64,000 bases of DNA from Prolixibacteraceae bacterium (lineage in GTDB: Bacteria; Bacteroidota; Bacteroidia; Bacteroidales; Prolixibacteraceae), in assembly GCA_021740385.1 (NCBI GenBank), contig JAIOZY010000004.1, positions 105,407 through 169,406 on the forward strand, read 5' to 3'. The notes under the pieces were generated by a model. It was not told the origin of the DNA. It saw nothing but the letters and a program-made list of their open reading frames with translations, and made no database searches. Positions 50,764 through 60,462 of this stretch are shown here, in pieces (position 1 is the first letter of the stretch; each line of letters begins with the position of its first letter). The translations under genes and the position numbers were made by a program.

Positions 50764-51759
50764 ATGGAAGAGTACAGACCGGATGAAAAAAGGTACGGAA
50801 AAATTGAATACAAAAGGTGCGGGCAATCGGGAATAAAACTCCCTTTAATTTCGTTGGGGCTGTGGCACAACTTTGGAGGCGTTGACGTTTTTGAAAAAGG
50901 CCGTGAAATTGTCAGGTATGCTTTCGACAACGGCATTACGCACTTCGATCTGGCCAACAATTACGGGCCCCCACCGGGTTCGGCCGAAGAAAACTTCGGG
51001 AAAATGCTGGCCAAAGATTTAAAACCCTGGCGCGATGAACTGATTATTTCGACCAAGGCCGGTTATTGGATGTGGAATGGCCCTTACGGCGAATGGGGGT
51101 CGCGAAAATATTTGATATCGAGCCTCGACCAAAGCCTGAAGCGCATGGGGCTCGACTATGTGGATATCTTCTATCATCACAGGCCCGATCCCGATACCCC
51201 GCTCGAAGAAACAATGATGGCGCTTGACCATATTGTACGACAGGGGAAAGCGCTTTACGCAGGCATTTCGAATTATTCGGCCGAAGAAACGGCCGAGGCT
51301 GTTAAAATCCTCAACCAACTGGGTACCCCCTGCCTGATTAACCAGGTAAAATATTCCATGTTTGAGCGTTGGGTTGAAGAACAATTGCTCGATATGGCCG
51401 AAGAAACAGGCATTGGCCTCATCGCTTTTTCGCCGCTTGCCCAGGGTTTGCTAACCGATAAGTACCTGAACGGAGTTCCTGAAACATCGCGGGCGGCAAA
51501 ATCGTGGGGGTTTCTTAAACGATCGGAAGTAGATGCGGCCATTGAAAAAGTTCAGGAGCTGAACCGTTTGGCAGAAGCCCGCGGGCAGTCGCTAGCTCAA
51601 ATGGCAATTGCATGGTTGCTGAAAGACCCACGCATGACCTCGGTACTTGTTGGGGCAAGCTCGGTACAACAATTGAGCGAAAATATTGATGCACTTGACT
51701 ACCTGCTTTTTTCAAGCGAAGAACTTGAAGAGATTGAAATGATCCTGAACCGGGATTAA
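50764..51759 (+). CDS. Aldo/keto reductase, YghZ-like
   Basis: A 331-residue NADPH-dependent oxidoreductase with a TIM-barrel fold. Catalytic tetrad regions are visible: FDLANNYGPPPGSAEENFGK (Asp and Tyr), LIISTKAGYWMW (Lys) and VDIFYHHRPDPDTP (His). The YGxPPGSAE-type loop, and motifs such as CLINQVKYSMFERWVE and GLIAFSPLAQGLLTDKYL, fit the YghZ/Kv-beta-related subfamily, which reduces aldehydes such as L-glyceraldehyde-3-phosphate or methylglyoxal. The physiological substrate is uncertain. Followed by a lipoprotein hydrolase gene 44 bp downstream, possibly co-transcribed. Confidence 0.94.
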   Translation: MEEYRPDEKRYGKIEYKRCGQSGIKLPLISLGLWHNFGGVDVFEKGREIVRYAFDNGITHFDLANNYGPPPGSAEENFGKMLAKDLKPWRDELIISTKAGYWMWNGPYGEWGSRKYLISSLDQSLKRMGLDYVDIFYHHRPDPDTPLEETMMALDHIVRQGKALYAGISNYSAEETAEAVKILNQLGTPCLINQVKYSMFERWVEEQLLDMAEETGIGLIAFSPLAQGLLTDKYLNGVPETSRAAKSWGFLKRSEVDAAIEKVQELNRLAEARGQSLAQMAIAWLLKDPRMTSVLVGASSVQQLSENIDALDYLLFSSEELEEIEMILNRD

Positions 51760-51803
51760 TAACAGGGATTGAATTATTATTGAATTAATTGGTTTTGATT
51801 ATT

Positions 51804-53030
51804 ATGAAGATAAAATTTTTTTTAATTGCAGTTTTCGCCACATTCATGTTTTGGAGTTGTGACGAAGATTTGGGGGACGATGATGTGCCCCAGGTTTATC
51901 TGGTAGATTTTGAAGAAATTACAGGCGAAGACGCCATCTCTTCCGAAGCGGTTGCTGATTACCTGAAAAGTGTAGGGCAAGGTGGAGCTGCTGAATTGGC
52001 AAAGTACGGGGTCAGGCTTTTTAAGTTGGTATATAAAACATCGTTTGATGGGAAATCGCAGGAGGTTTCCGGCCTTTTGGCAACCCCTGTTGCCATTGAA
52101 AAAAACGACCGGTTCCCGGTAATGAGCTACCAGCACAAAACACTGACCATAAAGGATGAATGCCCGACAATAAACTACGATGAAGACCCTGTTAAATTGA
52201 TTTCTTACCTGGCCTCAACGGGTATGGTAATCCTTCTTCCCGATTATATTGGCTTTGGCCGGTCGGAAGATGTTTTCCCCCCGTTTATGTGCAAAGCGTA
52301 CATGGTTAATTCAGTTATTGATTTTATCAGGGCATCAAGGGAGTTTATTTTTAACAACGATCCCTGTGAAATAAATGATAAGCTTTTTTTAGCAGGATAT
52401 TCCGAGGGTGGCAGCGCATCGCTGTCAACCCTTGAAGCAATCGAAAAGGGAAAGGTAAATGTCGATTTTACAGTAACGGCAACTGCCTGTGGGGCGGGGC
52501 TATACAGCTTAAGCCATTTCCGCAACTGGATGGTTAATCAGGTTCGATACGAACAGCCCTATGTTTTAGCTTATATCCTTGAATCGTTTTCGGTTTACCT
52601 TGGGTTAAACATCGATTATTCTTTAGTTTATAACCCGCAGGTTGCGGCAAATGTTCCCGGTATGTTCGACCAGGAAAAGACCATTGAAGAACTGAATTCG
52701 GAATTTGGCGGCACAACCCATATTGGCGAGCTCTTCAATGACGATTTTGAAAATGAAGCTGTTTATAATTCCGAAGACAGGTATAGCCAGTTGAGGCAGC
52801 TAATGGAGCAAAATTCGGTTCAGGCATGGAACCTTAGTTCCGATGTAACGTTTTATAACGGTAAAGATGATTCATGGGTCCCGGATGCATTATCTCTTGA
52901 AATGTACAGGCAATTTCGCCTTGAAGGTGCCACCGAAAAGGTAAAATTCGATGCGTTGGAAAACGCTGATCACAACGAGGCCCTTGTCCCTATGATCGTA
53001 AAAGCAATTCAACGGTTCAGGCAATATTAA
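51804..53030 (+). CDS. Alpha/beta-hydrolase lipoprotein
   Basis: A 408-residue lipoprotein from ATG 51804 (MKIKFFLIAVFATFMFWSC, lipidated Cys19, then DEDLGDDD). A TTG five codons earlier is not needed. An alpha/beta-hydrolase catalytic core of the secretory-lipase-like type follows: VMSYQHKT near 110, MVILLPDYIGFGRSED, the nucleophile elbow LAGYSEGGSAS, the aspartate in NGKDDSWVP, and the histidine in ADHNEALV. It is likely an esterase or lipase anchored in the outer membrane. Acidic residues after the lipidated Cys fit Bacteroidota surface lipoproteins. Confidence 0.88.
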   Translation: MKIKFFLIAVFATFMFWSCDEDLGDDDVPQVYLVDFEEITGEDAISSEAVADYLKSVGQGGAAELAKYGVRLFKLVYKTSFDGKSQEVSGLLATPVAIEKNDRFPVMSYQHKTLTIKDECPTINYDEDPVKLISYLASTGMVILLPDYIGFGRSEDVFPPFMCKAYMVNSVIDFIRASREFIFNNDPCEINDKLFLAGYSEGGSASLSTLEAIEKGKVNVDFTVTATACGAGLYSLSHFRNWMVNQVRYEQPYVLAYILESFSVYLGLNIDYSLVYNPQVAANVPGMFDQEKTIEELNSEFGGTTHIGELFNDDFENEAVYNSEDRYSQLRQLMEQNSVQAWNLSSDVTFYNGKDDSWVPDALSLEMYRQFRLEGATEKVKFDALENADHNEALVPMIVKAIQRFRQY

Positions 53031-53048
53031 CCAAAATGTGATTGAAAT

Positions 53049-53993
53049 ATGCGGGTTCCTTCTTTTAGCGATATTGAAAGCGCACATGAACGAATAAAAC
53101 CATTTGTACATCAAACGCCTGTTTTTAAATCAAAATCGGTAAACAAATTACTGGGTGCTGAGTTTTTCTTTAAATGCGAAAATTTTCAAAAAGTAGGGGC
53201 TTTTAAGTTTCGCGGGGCCACAAATGCCGTTGGGCTATTAAGCGATACGGAAGCGGCCAGGGGGGTGGCAACACATTCATCGGGGAATCATGCAGCAGCG
53301 CTTGCATTGGCTGCCCGCAACCGTGGAATAAAGGCCTATGTAGTAATGCCCGAAACATCGCCATCAATAAAAATCAAAGCCGTAAAAGGCTATGGTGCCG
53401 AAGTTGTTTTTTGTAAGCCCACACTTGAAGCACGGGAATCGACCCTTAAGGATGTTATAAAAAAAACAGGCGCTGTTGAAATTCACCCGTATAATAATTT
53501 CAATGTTATTGCCGGTCAGGGTACAGCAGCCAAAGAACTTGCCGATGAGGTTAACGGGCTCGATATAGTAATGTGCCCTGTTGGTGGCGGTGGCTTGCTT
53601 TCCGGAACATCCATTGCCATAAAAGCCATGTTGCCCGGTTCTAAAGTAGTTGCATGCGAGCCTGCCGGGGCCGATGATGCCTACAGGTCGTTTTACGGTG
53701 ATAAGCTTGTCCCATCGGTTGATCCGAAAACCATAGCAGATGGTTTGCTCACCAGCCTCGGAACAATGAATTATACGATTATTAAAGCTAAAACCGATCA
53801 GATTGTTACGGTATCCGAAGGGGCAATAATTGAAGCCATGCGGATGATTTGGGAGCGGATGAAAATTATTGTTGAGCCTTCGGCTGCAGTACCCCTTGCA
53901 GCAGTTGTTGAAAAGCGAATTAATGTAAAAAACAAACGAACCGGAATAATCCTTTCCGGGGGTAATGTCGACCTGGAAAAACTACCGTTTTAA
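53049..53993 (+). CDS. Serine/threonine dehydratase-like PLP enzyme
   Basis: A 314-residue fold-type II PLP enzyme. The lysine is in KVGAFKFRGATNA (Lys53), the substrate loop is THSSGNHAAALAL, and the phosphate-binding glycine run is CPVGGGGLLSGTS. It has no C-terminal ACT-like regulatory domain, so it resembles short catabolic threonine dehydratase or serine racemase. It would deaminate L-threonine or L-serine, or racemise serine; sequence alone does not decide. It is 18 bp behind the lipoprotein hydrolase and 87 bp before serS. Confidence 0.92.
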   Translation: MRVPSFSDIESAHERIKPFVHQTPVFKSKSVNKLLGAEFFFKCENFQKVGAFKFRGATNAVGLLSDTEAARGVATHSSGNHAAALALAARNRGIKAYVVMPETSPSIKIKAVKGYGAEVVFCKPTLEARESTLKDVIKKTGAVEIHPYNNFNVIAGQGTAAKELADEVNGLDIVMCPVGGGGLLSGTSIAIKAMLPGSKVVACEPAGADDAYRSFYGDKLVPSVDPKTIADGLLTSLGTMNYTIIKAKTDQIVTVSEGAIIEAMRMIWERMKIIVEPSAAVPLAAVVEKRINVKNKRTGIILSGGNVDLEKLPF

Positions 53994-54042
53994 TTTTCTG
54001 AATTTTCGCCTGTAAAGTCATGAACGTTGCAACGGGTTTTAC

Positions 54043-54050
54043 TATTTTTG
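54043..54050 (+). promoter_or_regulatory. Candidate -7 element of serS
   Basis: TATTTTTG, 30 bp before the serS ATG. A TTG at 54027-54029 is only 13 bp upstream, closer than normal, so confidence is low to moderate. Confidence 0.4.
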
Positions 54051-54080
54051 CACATCAGGTATCCAATTAAATAAAAAATA

Positions 54081-55352
54081 ATGTTAACACTGAAGCTCAT
54101 CGAAGAGAATCCCGCATTTGTTGTTGAACGACTGAAAATTAAAGGCGTTGATGTTGCCGAGACGGTTCAAAAAATTATTGATAATAATAACCTTAGAAAA
54201 GAAACCCAGGCAAAAACCGATCGGCTGAAATCTGAAATGAACCGTATCTCGAAAGAGATCGGCCTTTTATTCCGTGAAGGGAAAAAAGATGAAGCCAATA
54301 AGGCCAAAGGACGTACAACCGAACTCAAAAATGAAATAAAAACACTGGATACCTCGTTCTCAGAAATTGGCGATGAATTAAATGCCCTTTTGATTACTTT
54401 GCCAAATATTCCTCATGAACTTGTACCCGAAGGGCTCACAGAGGAAGATAACCTTGAAGTAAAACGAGCGGGAGAAATTCCGCAACTTGTTGAAAAACTA
54501 CCACACTGGGAACTAATTAAAAAATACGATATTATCGATTTCGACCTCGGCACAAAACTAACCGGGGCAGGTTTTCCTGTTTATAAAGGGAAAGGGGCAA
54601 AACTGCAGCGGGCGCTAATCAACTTTTTCCTCGATGAAGGAGAAAAAGCCGGTTACCGCGAAGTGCTTCCGCCCATTGTGGTTAACGAGGCTTCGGGTTT
54701 TGGCACCGGCCAATTGCCCGACAAAGAAGGGATGATGTATCACATTACTGCCGAAAACTTTTACATGGTACCCACAGCCGAAGTGCCGGTTACCAACATT
54801 TACCGCGATGCGATTCTCGATGAAGCAGAACTACCGGTTAAAAACATGGCCTATACCCCGTGTTTCCGCCGCGAAGCCGGTTCGTGGGGGGCGCACGTAC
54901 GGGGACTAAACCGCCTGCACCAGTTCGATAAAGTGGAAATTGTACAAATTGTCCATCCCGACAAATCGTACGATGTGCTTGACCAAATGCTTACCCACGT
55001 TGAAAGCCTCGTGACCAAACTTGGACTGCCCTACCGCATACTCAGGCTTTGTGGCGGTGACATTAGTTTTACGTCGGCCCTGACATACGATTTTGAAGTG
55101 TTTTCGGCTGCCCAAGAGCGTTGGCTCGAAGTGAGCTCGGTATCAAATTTTGAAAACTTTCAGGCAAATCGGTTAAAATGCCGATTTAAAGGAAAGGATT
55201 CAAAAAAGCCTGAATTAGTACATACACTCAATGGTAGCGCCCTGGCACTGCCCCGCATTGTAGCAGCCATTTTGGAAAATAACCAAACCAACAACGGGAT
55301 AAAAATCCCCGATGTGCTGGTGCCTTATTGTGGGTTTGATATAATTGATTGA
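54081..55352 (+). CDS. serS: Seryl-tRNA synthetase
   Basis: A 423-residue class II aminoacyl-tRNA synthetase that charges tRNA-Ser (and tRNA-Sec where present). The N-terminal long coiled-coil arm that grips the tRNA (about 30-105, LRKETQAKTDRLKSEMNRIS) precedes the catalytic core. Motif 2 is CFRREAGSWGAHVRGLNRLHQ and motif 3 is LNGSALALPRIVAAILENNQ. Length and ending agree with bacterial SerRS. Single gene with its own promoter; no operon partners. Confidence 0.97.
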   Translation: MLTLKLIEENPAFVVERLKIKGVDVAETVQKIIDNNNLRKETQAKTDRLKSEMNRISKEIGLLFREGKKDEANKAKGRTTELKNEIKTLDTSFSEIGDELNALLITLPNIPHELVPEGLTEEDNLEVKRAGEIPQLVEKLPHWELIKKYDIIDFDLGTKLTGAGFPVYKGKGAKLQRALINFFLDEGEKAGYREVLPPIVVNEASGFGTGQLPDKEGMMYHITAENFYMVPTAEVPVTNIYRDAILDEAELPVKNMAYTPCFRREAGSWGAHVRGLNRLHQFDKVEIVQIVHPDKSYDVLDQMLTHVESLVTKLGLPYRILRLCGGDISFTSALTYDFEVFSAAQERWLEVSSVSNFENFQANRLKCRFKGKDSKKPELVHTLNGSALALPRIVAAILENNQTNNGIKIPDVLVPYCGFDIID

Positions 55353-55562
55353 TTCAGATTTTTTTCGGAATTTTTTTATACAGTGTAACCTTTTTACTTT
55401 GAATGGAAAATTGATGTGTACAAGCAATAAAAATGAGTGCTGGTTATTTCTTGTTGTTCTGTAGAGAAGAAATTTTAAATTCAGTCACAATATAAACCAA
55501 CGTTTATGTCGAAAAGTATTGTGATTCAGCTAAATTGTCTGGACATTGCCCCTTTTTATCAT

Positions 55563-55570
55563 TAAATTTG
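55563..55570 (+). promoter_or_regulatory. Candidate -7 element of the HMA-AraC gene
   Basis: TAAATTTG fits the consensus and stands 25 bp before the TTG start at 55596; TTG at 55535-55537 is 25 bp upstream, slightly beyond the normal 17-23 bp spacing. The rest of the 243-bp gap after serS holds nothing recognisable. Confidence 0.4.
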
Positions 55571-55595
55571 TATTGAGGTTTATATTTTTTTCAAA

Positions 55596-56156
55596 TTGAA
55601 AATCTACATTAAAAATATGGTTTGTATTCGCTGCCAGATGGTGGTGAGGGCCGAGTTGAAAAAACTTGGGCTGCATTATTCCTATGTGAAAATTGGAGAA
55701 ATTAATATTATTGGAAACATCTTTCCCGAACAACTTCAGAAACTTAATATTGCTTTAAAAAAATCAGGCTTACAGGTAATGGACGACAAAAAAAGTATCC
55801 TGGTTGAAAAAATAAGAAGAGCAATCATCGAGCTGGTAAACTATACTAATGAACAAATCAAAGTTAACCTTTCTGATTATTTAAGCGAAAAATTGAATTA
55901 CGATTACACATATATGGCCAATCTTTTTTCAGAAGTAAAAGGTATTACCATTGAAAAGTTTTACCTGATACATAAAATCGAAAAAGTAAAAGAACTAATT
56001 GTTTACGATGAGCTGAACCTTACTGAAATTTCATATAAAATGCATTACAGCAGTGTTGCACATCTTTCCAATCAATTCAAAAAAATCACCGGTTTAACAC
56101 CCAGCCACTTTAAAATGCTCAAAAAGCAACGGCGCATTACTCTCGATGATGTGTGA
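55596..56156 (+). CDS. HMA-AraC fusion transcriptional regulator
   Basis: A 186-residue protein starting at a TTG codon (the next ATG, 55617, would remove the first strand). An N-terminal heavy-metal-associated-like domain (about 1-65) has the pair of cysteines in MVCIRCQMVV. A two-helix-turn-helix AraC DNA-binding domain follows at about 85-180 (ELNLTEISYKMHYSSVAHLSNQFKKITGLTPSHFK). This architecture is common in Bacteroidota, presumably sensing Cu, Ag, Zn or similar through the CxxC pair. No metal-transport gene is adjacent; the next gene downstream is a radical SAM protein. The DNA is AT-rich. Confidence 0.88.
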   Translation: MKIYIKNMVCIRCQMVVRAELKKLGLHYSYVKIGEINIIGNIFPEQLQKLNIALKKSGLQVMDDKKSILVEKIRRAIIELVNYTNEQIKVNLSDYLSEKLNYDYTYMANLFSEVKGITIEKFYLIHKIEKVKELIVYDELNLTEISYKMHYSSVAHLSNQFKKITGLTPSHFKMLKKQRRITLDDV

Positions 56157-56349
56157 ATGATGTAACTTTTTTTAAAAATTCTGTAATACATTTTCATTTA
56201 AAAATCCAGAACTTTCATTTTTTAATTGTTCAATATTTTTATTGAAGCTTCTTTTTTAATTGATTTTTGAATTTTTCAAAAATCAGTATGGCTTGTTTAG
56301 ACAGCTTCTTTATCTAATTTTTCAATCAATCCGTACAAATTTTATCAAT

Positions 56350-57834
56350 ATGAATATACTATTTGTTTACCCAAAATACCCCAACTCCTTTTGGAGTTTC
56401 AATCATGCAATGAAATTTATTGGAAAAAAGGCAGCAGTTCCCCCTCTTGGGTTACTAACCGTTTCAGCAATGTTGCCTTCAATATGGCATAAACGTTTGG
56501 TTGACATGAATGTATCTTCTCTTTCTGCAAGTCACATCCAATGGGCCGATTATGTATTTGTAAGCGCTATGTACATTCAAAAAGAATCTGTTGAGCATGT
56601 TATTAGCGAGTGCAAAAAATGGGATACCAAAATAGTTGCGGGAGGACCGCTTTTTACACAGGACTATGATAATTACCCTCAAATTGATCACTTTATTTTG
56701 AATGAGGCGGAAATTACCCTTCCGCTGTTTTTAGAAGATTTAAATGAGGGCAATGCAAAAAAACTGTACAAAACCAGTGAATATGCCGATATTACTAAAA
56801 CACCTGTGCCTGATTTTTATTTGTTATCGGTTAAAGACTATGCTTTAATGAATATTCAGGTTTCACGTGGGTGCCCTTTTGCCTGCAACTTTTGTGAGAT
56901 AACCTCACTGTTGGGGCATAAGGTAAGAATGAAAACCACAGCACAAATTATAAATGAATTGGATTTTTTGTATTATAAAATCAAGTGGAGAGGATCCGTC
57001 TCCATTGTTGATGATAACTTTATTGGAAACAAACATCATATTAAGAATGATTTGCTGCCTTCAATGATCAACTGGATGCAAGCACACAAATATCCATTTA
57101 AGTTTAATGTCGAATCTTCGATAAACCTTGCTGACGATGACGAGATGATGTCCCTAATGGTTGAAGCCGGAATTAATTCCACATTTATCGGGATCGAAAC
57201 CCCTGAAGAAAAATCGCTTCATTATTGCAATAAATTACAGAATAAAAACCGCAATTTGTTGCAAAGTATCAAAAAAATTCAAAATAGGGGGCTGCAAGTT
57301 TCTGGTGGGTTTATTGTTGGATTTGACAGTGATACTCCAAATATTTTTCAGCGTCAAATCGATTTTATTCAGCAAAGTGGAATTGTTTCGGCAATGGTTG
57401 GCATATTGAATGCACCCAAAAACACCAAATTGTACAGACAATTGGAAGCAGAGAACAGGATTACTTCGGAATCAACCGGGAATAACACTGATTTTTCAAC
57501 GAATTTTATTCCCAAAATGAGATATGATGACTTAATGGACGGATATAAAAAAATTATAAGCAATATTTATTCTGTTAAGTATTATTATAGAAGGGTTCGA
57601 AAATTACTGCGTAATTACAATAAGCAAGAAAATCAACCGTCGGGTATTAGCTTGTCGGTTGTAGTTGCTTTTCTTAAATCGGTTTTTGTTATTGGTTTTT
57701 TGAACAAAGGACGTGGAGAATATTGGAAATTAATTATTTGGACACTTTATAACCGTCCCGGTTCAATTGCAGAAGCAATTACTTATACCGTTTATGGATA
57801 TCATTTTAGGAAAACATACGGGCTTTCAAATTAA
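56350..57834 (+). CDS. B12-binding-type radical SAM protein with DUF4070-like C-terminus
   Basis: A 494-residue protein from ATG 56350 (MNILFVYPKYPNSFWSF). The frame runs upstream to a TTG but that part is unlike the family. An N-terminal cobalamin-binding-like Rossmann region lacks the full DxHxxG motif. The radical SAM centre is the cysteine triad in RGCPFACNFCEI, with later strands typical of HpnP/HpnR-like and DUF4070 enzymes (STFIGIETPEE, GLQVSGGFIVGFDSDT). It cleaves SAM reductively to alter an unknown substrate, often a methylation or rearrangement. Gene is AT-rich and lies 193 bp after the AraC regulator, so it may be controlled by it. Confidence 0.88.
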   Translation: MNILFVYPKYPNSFWSFNHAMKFIGKKAAVPPLGLLTVSAMLPSIWHKRLVDMNVSSLSASHIQWADYVFVSAMYIQKESVEHVISECKKWDTKIVAGGPLFTQDYDNYPQIDHFILNEAEITLPLFLEDLNEGNAKKLYKTSEYADITKTPVPDFYLLSVKDYALMNIQVSRGCPFACNFCEITSLLGHKVRMKTTAQIINELDFLYYKIKWRGSVSIVDDNFIGNKHHIKNDLLPSMINWMQAHKYPFKFNVESSINLADDDEMMSLMVEAGINSTFIGIETPEEKSLHYCNKLQNKNRNLLQSIKKIQNRGLQVSGGFIVGFDSDTPNIFQRQIDFIQQSGIVSAMVGILNAPKNTKLYRQLEAENRITSESTGNNTDFSTNFIPKMRYDDLMDGYKKIISNIYSVKYYYRRVRKLLRNYNKQENQPSGISLSVVVAFLKSVFVIGFLNKGRGEYWKLIIWTLYNRPGSIAEAITYTVYGYHFRKTYGLSN

Positions 57835-57996
57835 AGCCCCAGGTACCAGCCAAAGTGTGAATAATGAAAAATGATGTAACTAAAATCATTAATTGTATAA
57901 CACTTACGAAAAGTAATATGGATAACAGTAATAAAAAGCGGGTACGACGAAGCATTAATATAGTTTGTAATAGATAACACACTAATAAATGATACC

Positions 57997-58119
57997 ATGT
58001 CAAAAGATAAAAACACAAAATCGAAAAGTGGCAAGAAGAGTCCGGTAAAAAACCTAAAAGAAAAAAGGGCTGCAAAAGCAGAAAAGAGGGCTGAAAAAAA
58101 TAGTAAAAGCGAATTATAG
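57997..58119 (+). CDS. Small lysine-rich basic protein, 40 residues
   Basis: A short gene of 40 codons plus stop that runs directly into the next: its TAG (58117-58119) is followed immediately by the ATG of the glycosyltransferase fusion. The protein begins MSKDKNTKSKSGKKSPVK and continues LKEKRAAKAEKRAEKN; over a third of residues are lysine or arginine, with no hydrophobic segment. It could bind nucleic acid or polyanions, or fold on contact with a partner. The exact junction with the next gene suggests translational coupling. I do not recognise a named family; calling it a real gene rests on position and composition. Confidence 0.6.
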   Translation: MSKDKNTKSKSGKKSPVKNLKEKRAAKAEKRAEKNSKSEL

Positions 58120-60354
58120 ATGAAAATAGCTTTTATTGGAACATATATCCCACGCGAATGTGGCATTGGCACTTTCACAAATAATTTGTTTAATGCGGTA
58201 TTAAGGAGAACGGATAATGAATCGAACGCCGATACTGGTTTTGTGGTTGCCCTTAACGACAACGACCTTACTTATGAATATCCCGAAGAAGTTAAACTAA
58301 CGATAAGGCAGGATCACCAAAGTGATTACCTGAAAGCGGTTAAATACATTAACTTAAGTGGTGCCAACCTTTGTATATTGGAACACGAATTTGGGATTTT
58401 CGGCGGACAAAGTGGCGTGTACATACTTCCTTTATTGTATCGATTGGAAGTTCCCCTGATTGTAACGCTTCACACTATACTTAAAAACCCATCGTACAAC
58501 GAAAAAGCAATTTTGCAGGAAATTTGTAAAATGGCACATCGGATTGTAGTGATGAGCCATAAGGCAATCGAATTTTTGACCAGTATTTACCAGGTGTCCG
58601 CAGAAAAAATAGCCCTGATTGAACACGGTGTTCCCGACATTCATTTTAGCCCTGAAGCATCAAAAAAGGACTTTAAACTCGAAAACAAGAAAGTACTTTT
58701 GACGTTTGGTTTTATAGGGCGTAACAAAGGCATTGAAACGGTTATAAAAGCGCTTCCTAAAGTTGTAGAAAAGCACCCCAACATTGTTTACATTGTTTTA
58801 GGGAAAACGCACCCAAACGTGCTGAGGCATTCGGGCGAAGAGTACCGGATTTTTCTTATGCGGCTTGTTAATACTTTACATCTCGAAAAAAATGTAGTGT
58901 TTTTGAATGAGTTCGTCGATGAGCAGGATTTATTTAAATACCTGTATGCTTCTGACATTTACATTACCCCTTACCTGAACGAGGCTCAAATTACCAGTGG
59001 AACACTCTCGTATGCAGTGGGTGTTGGCTCTGCTGTGATTTCAACACCTTATTGGCATGCCGAAGAATTGCTTTCGAACGGAAAGGGAATTCTGTTTGAT
59101 TTTAACGATTTTGAGGGATTAGCTGATGCCATAATTGATTTGTTAGACTATCCGGCAAAAATGGACAACCTAAAATTGAAGGCGGCTGGTTTCGGAAAGC
59201 ATATTACATGGCCAAAGATTGGTGACAGGTATTTAGAGCTTTCGCAAACAGTGTTAAAGGAGGATTTGTTTTCAATTGAAATAAAAGAGGCTGAATTTGA
59301 CCTTCTGATTTTACCACCGTTCTCACTAACACATATCAACAGGCTTACAGATGATACAGGAATAATTCAACACGCAAAATTTGGTATCCCCAACCTAAAA
59401 GAGGGATATTGCCTCGATGATAACTCCCGGGCTTTGTTAATGGCTTTGATGACTTACAGGCAAATGAAAGATAAACGGGCTCTTGAATTGTTGCCAGTTT
59501 ACCTGAGTTATATTCACTACATGCAAAATGCCGATGGTACATTTCGTAATTTCCTAAGTTTTAGCCGCAATTATCTCGATGAAGTTGGCTCCGAAGATTC
59601 GTTTGGCAGAACGATATGGGCGCTTGGATATTTGCTTTACAACGCCCCCAACGATGCTTATTATCAAAACGGACGAATGTTGTTTTTTAATGCATCCCCG
59701 AATTTTGAGAAGTTGAAATCGATTAGGGGCATTGCCAACACGATGATTGGTATTAAATACTATCTAAAAAGCAATCCATCGGACGATTCGATGACCGAAA
59801 GGCTCAGGGAAATGGCTGGTGTATTGATTGGGCATTATAAAGCAAATAAATCACACGACTGGAAATGGTTTGAATCGCTACTGGCTTACGACAATGGAAT
59901 TTTGCCACTAGCCTTGTTACATTCAGCAGAAATTCTGAATGACGAAAAAATCACAGCGGCTGCAATCGAATCTATGAATTTTCTGACCAGTCACACCATG
60001 AAAGATAATTATCTGTCAATCATAGGCAACGAAAAATGGTATAAAAAAGAGGGCGAGCGTTCTGTTTTTGCGCAGCAACCCATCGATGCAATGGCCATGA
60101 TATTAATGTACCATCAGGCTTTTTACCTAACTAAAGATAAAAACTACCTCATTAAATTATACACTTCATTCTTGTGGTTTTTGGGTGAAAACGACCTACG
60201 GATGAGCCTTTATGATTTCGAAACCAAAGGATGTTGCGACGGGTTCGAAAATTATGGGGTAAACCGCAATCAGGGCGCCGAAAGCGCTCTTGCATATTTA
60301 ATTTCGTATTTGACCGTTTTGCAGGCCTACGATGATTTTCATAAAACGGTATAA
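58120..60354 (+). CDS. GT4 glycosyltransferase fused to an alpha/alpha-barrel glycosidase-like domain
   Basis: A 744-residue cytoplasmic protein. Residues of about 1-375 are a GT4 retaining transferase (MKIAFIGTYIPRECGIGTFT; LTFGFIGRNKGIETVIKALP; YITPYLNEAQITSGTLSYAVG). From about 390 to the end the chain is helical, like an (alpha/alpha)6 toroid, with motifs EGYCLDDNSRALLMALMTY, DEVGSEDSFGRTIWALGYL and NYGVNRNQGAESALAYL that are typical of glycoside-processing barrels. Making and trimming of one polymer by a single protein is a possible reading. A GH130 enzyme lies 1.8 kb away on the other strand. The start abuts the stop of the 40-residue basic protein. Confidence 0.85.
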   Translation: MKIAFIGTYIPRECGIGTFTNNLFNAVLRRTDNESNADTGFVVALNDNDLTYEYPEEVKLTIRQDHQSDYLKAVKYINLSGANLCILEHEFGIFGGQSGVYILPLLYRLEVPLIVTLHTILKNPSYNEKAILQEICKMAHRIVVMSHKAIEFLTSIYQVSAEKIALIEHGVPDIHFSPEASKKDFKLENKKVLLTFGFIGRNKGIETVIKALPKVVEKHPNIVYIVLGKTHPNVLRHSGEEYRIFLMRLVNTLHLEKNVVFLNEFVDEQDLFKYLYASDIYITPYLNEAQITSGTLSYAVGVGSAVISTPYWHAEELLSNGKGILFDFNDFEGLADAIIDLLDYPAKMDNLKLKAAGFGKHITWPKIGDRYLELSQTVLKEDLFSIEIKEAEFDLLILPPFSLTHINRLTDDTGIIQHAKFGIPNLKEGYCLDDNSRALLMALMTYRQMKDKRALELLPVYLSYIHYMQNADGTFRNFLSFSRNYLDEVGSEDSFGRTIWALGYLLYNAPNDAYYQNGRMLFFNASPNFEKLKSIRGIANTMIGIKYYLKSNPSDDSMTERLREMAGVLIGHYKANKSHDWKWFESLLAYDNGILPLALLHSAEILNDEKITAAAIESMNFLTSHTMKDNYLSIIGNEKWYKKEGERSVFAQQPIDAMAMILMYHQAFYLTKDKNYLIKLYTSFLWFLGENDLRMSLYDFETKGCCDGFENYGVNRNQGAESALAYLISYLTVLQAYDDFHKTV

Positions 60355-60462
60355 TTTAAGCATATATAGTTAGCCGTCTTTTGTGATTCACCTTTTTTTT
60401 AACGTTTTACTGTGAATTTTTAAAATCATTCCGAAAACCACCACGTAATTTTTTGCGTTGTG

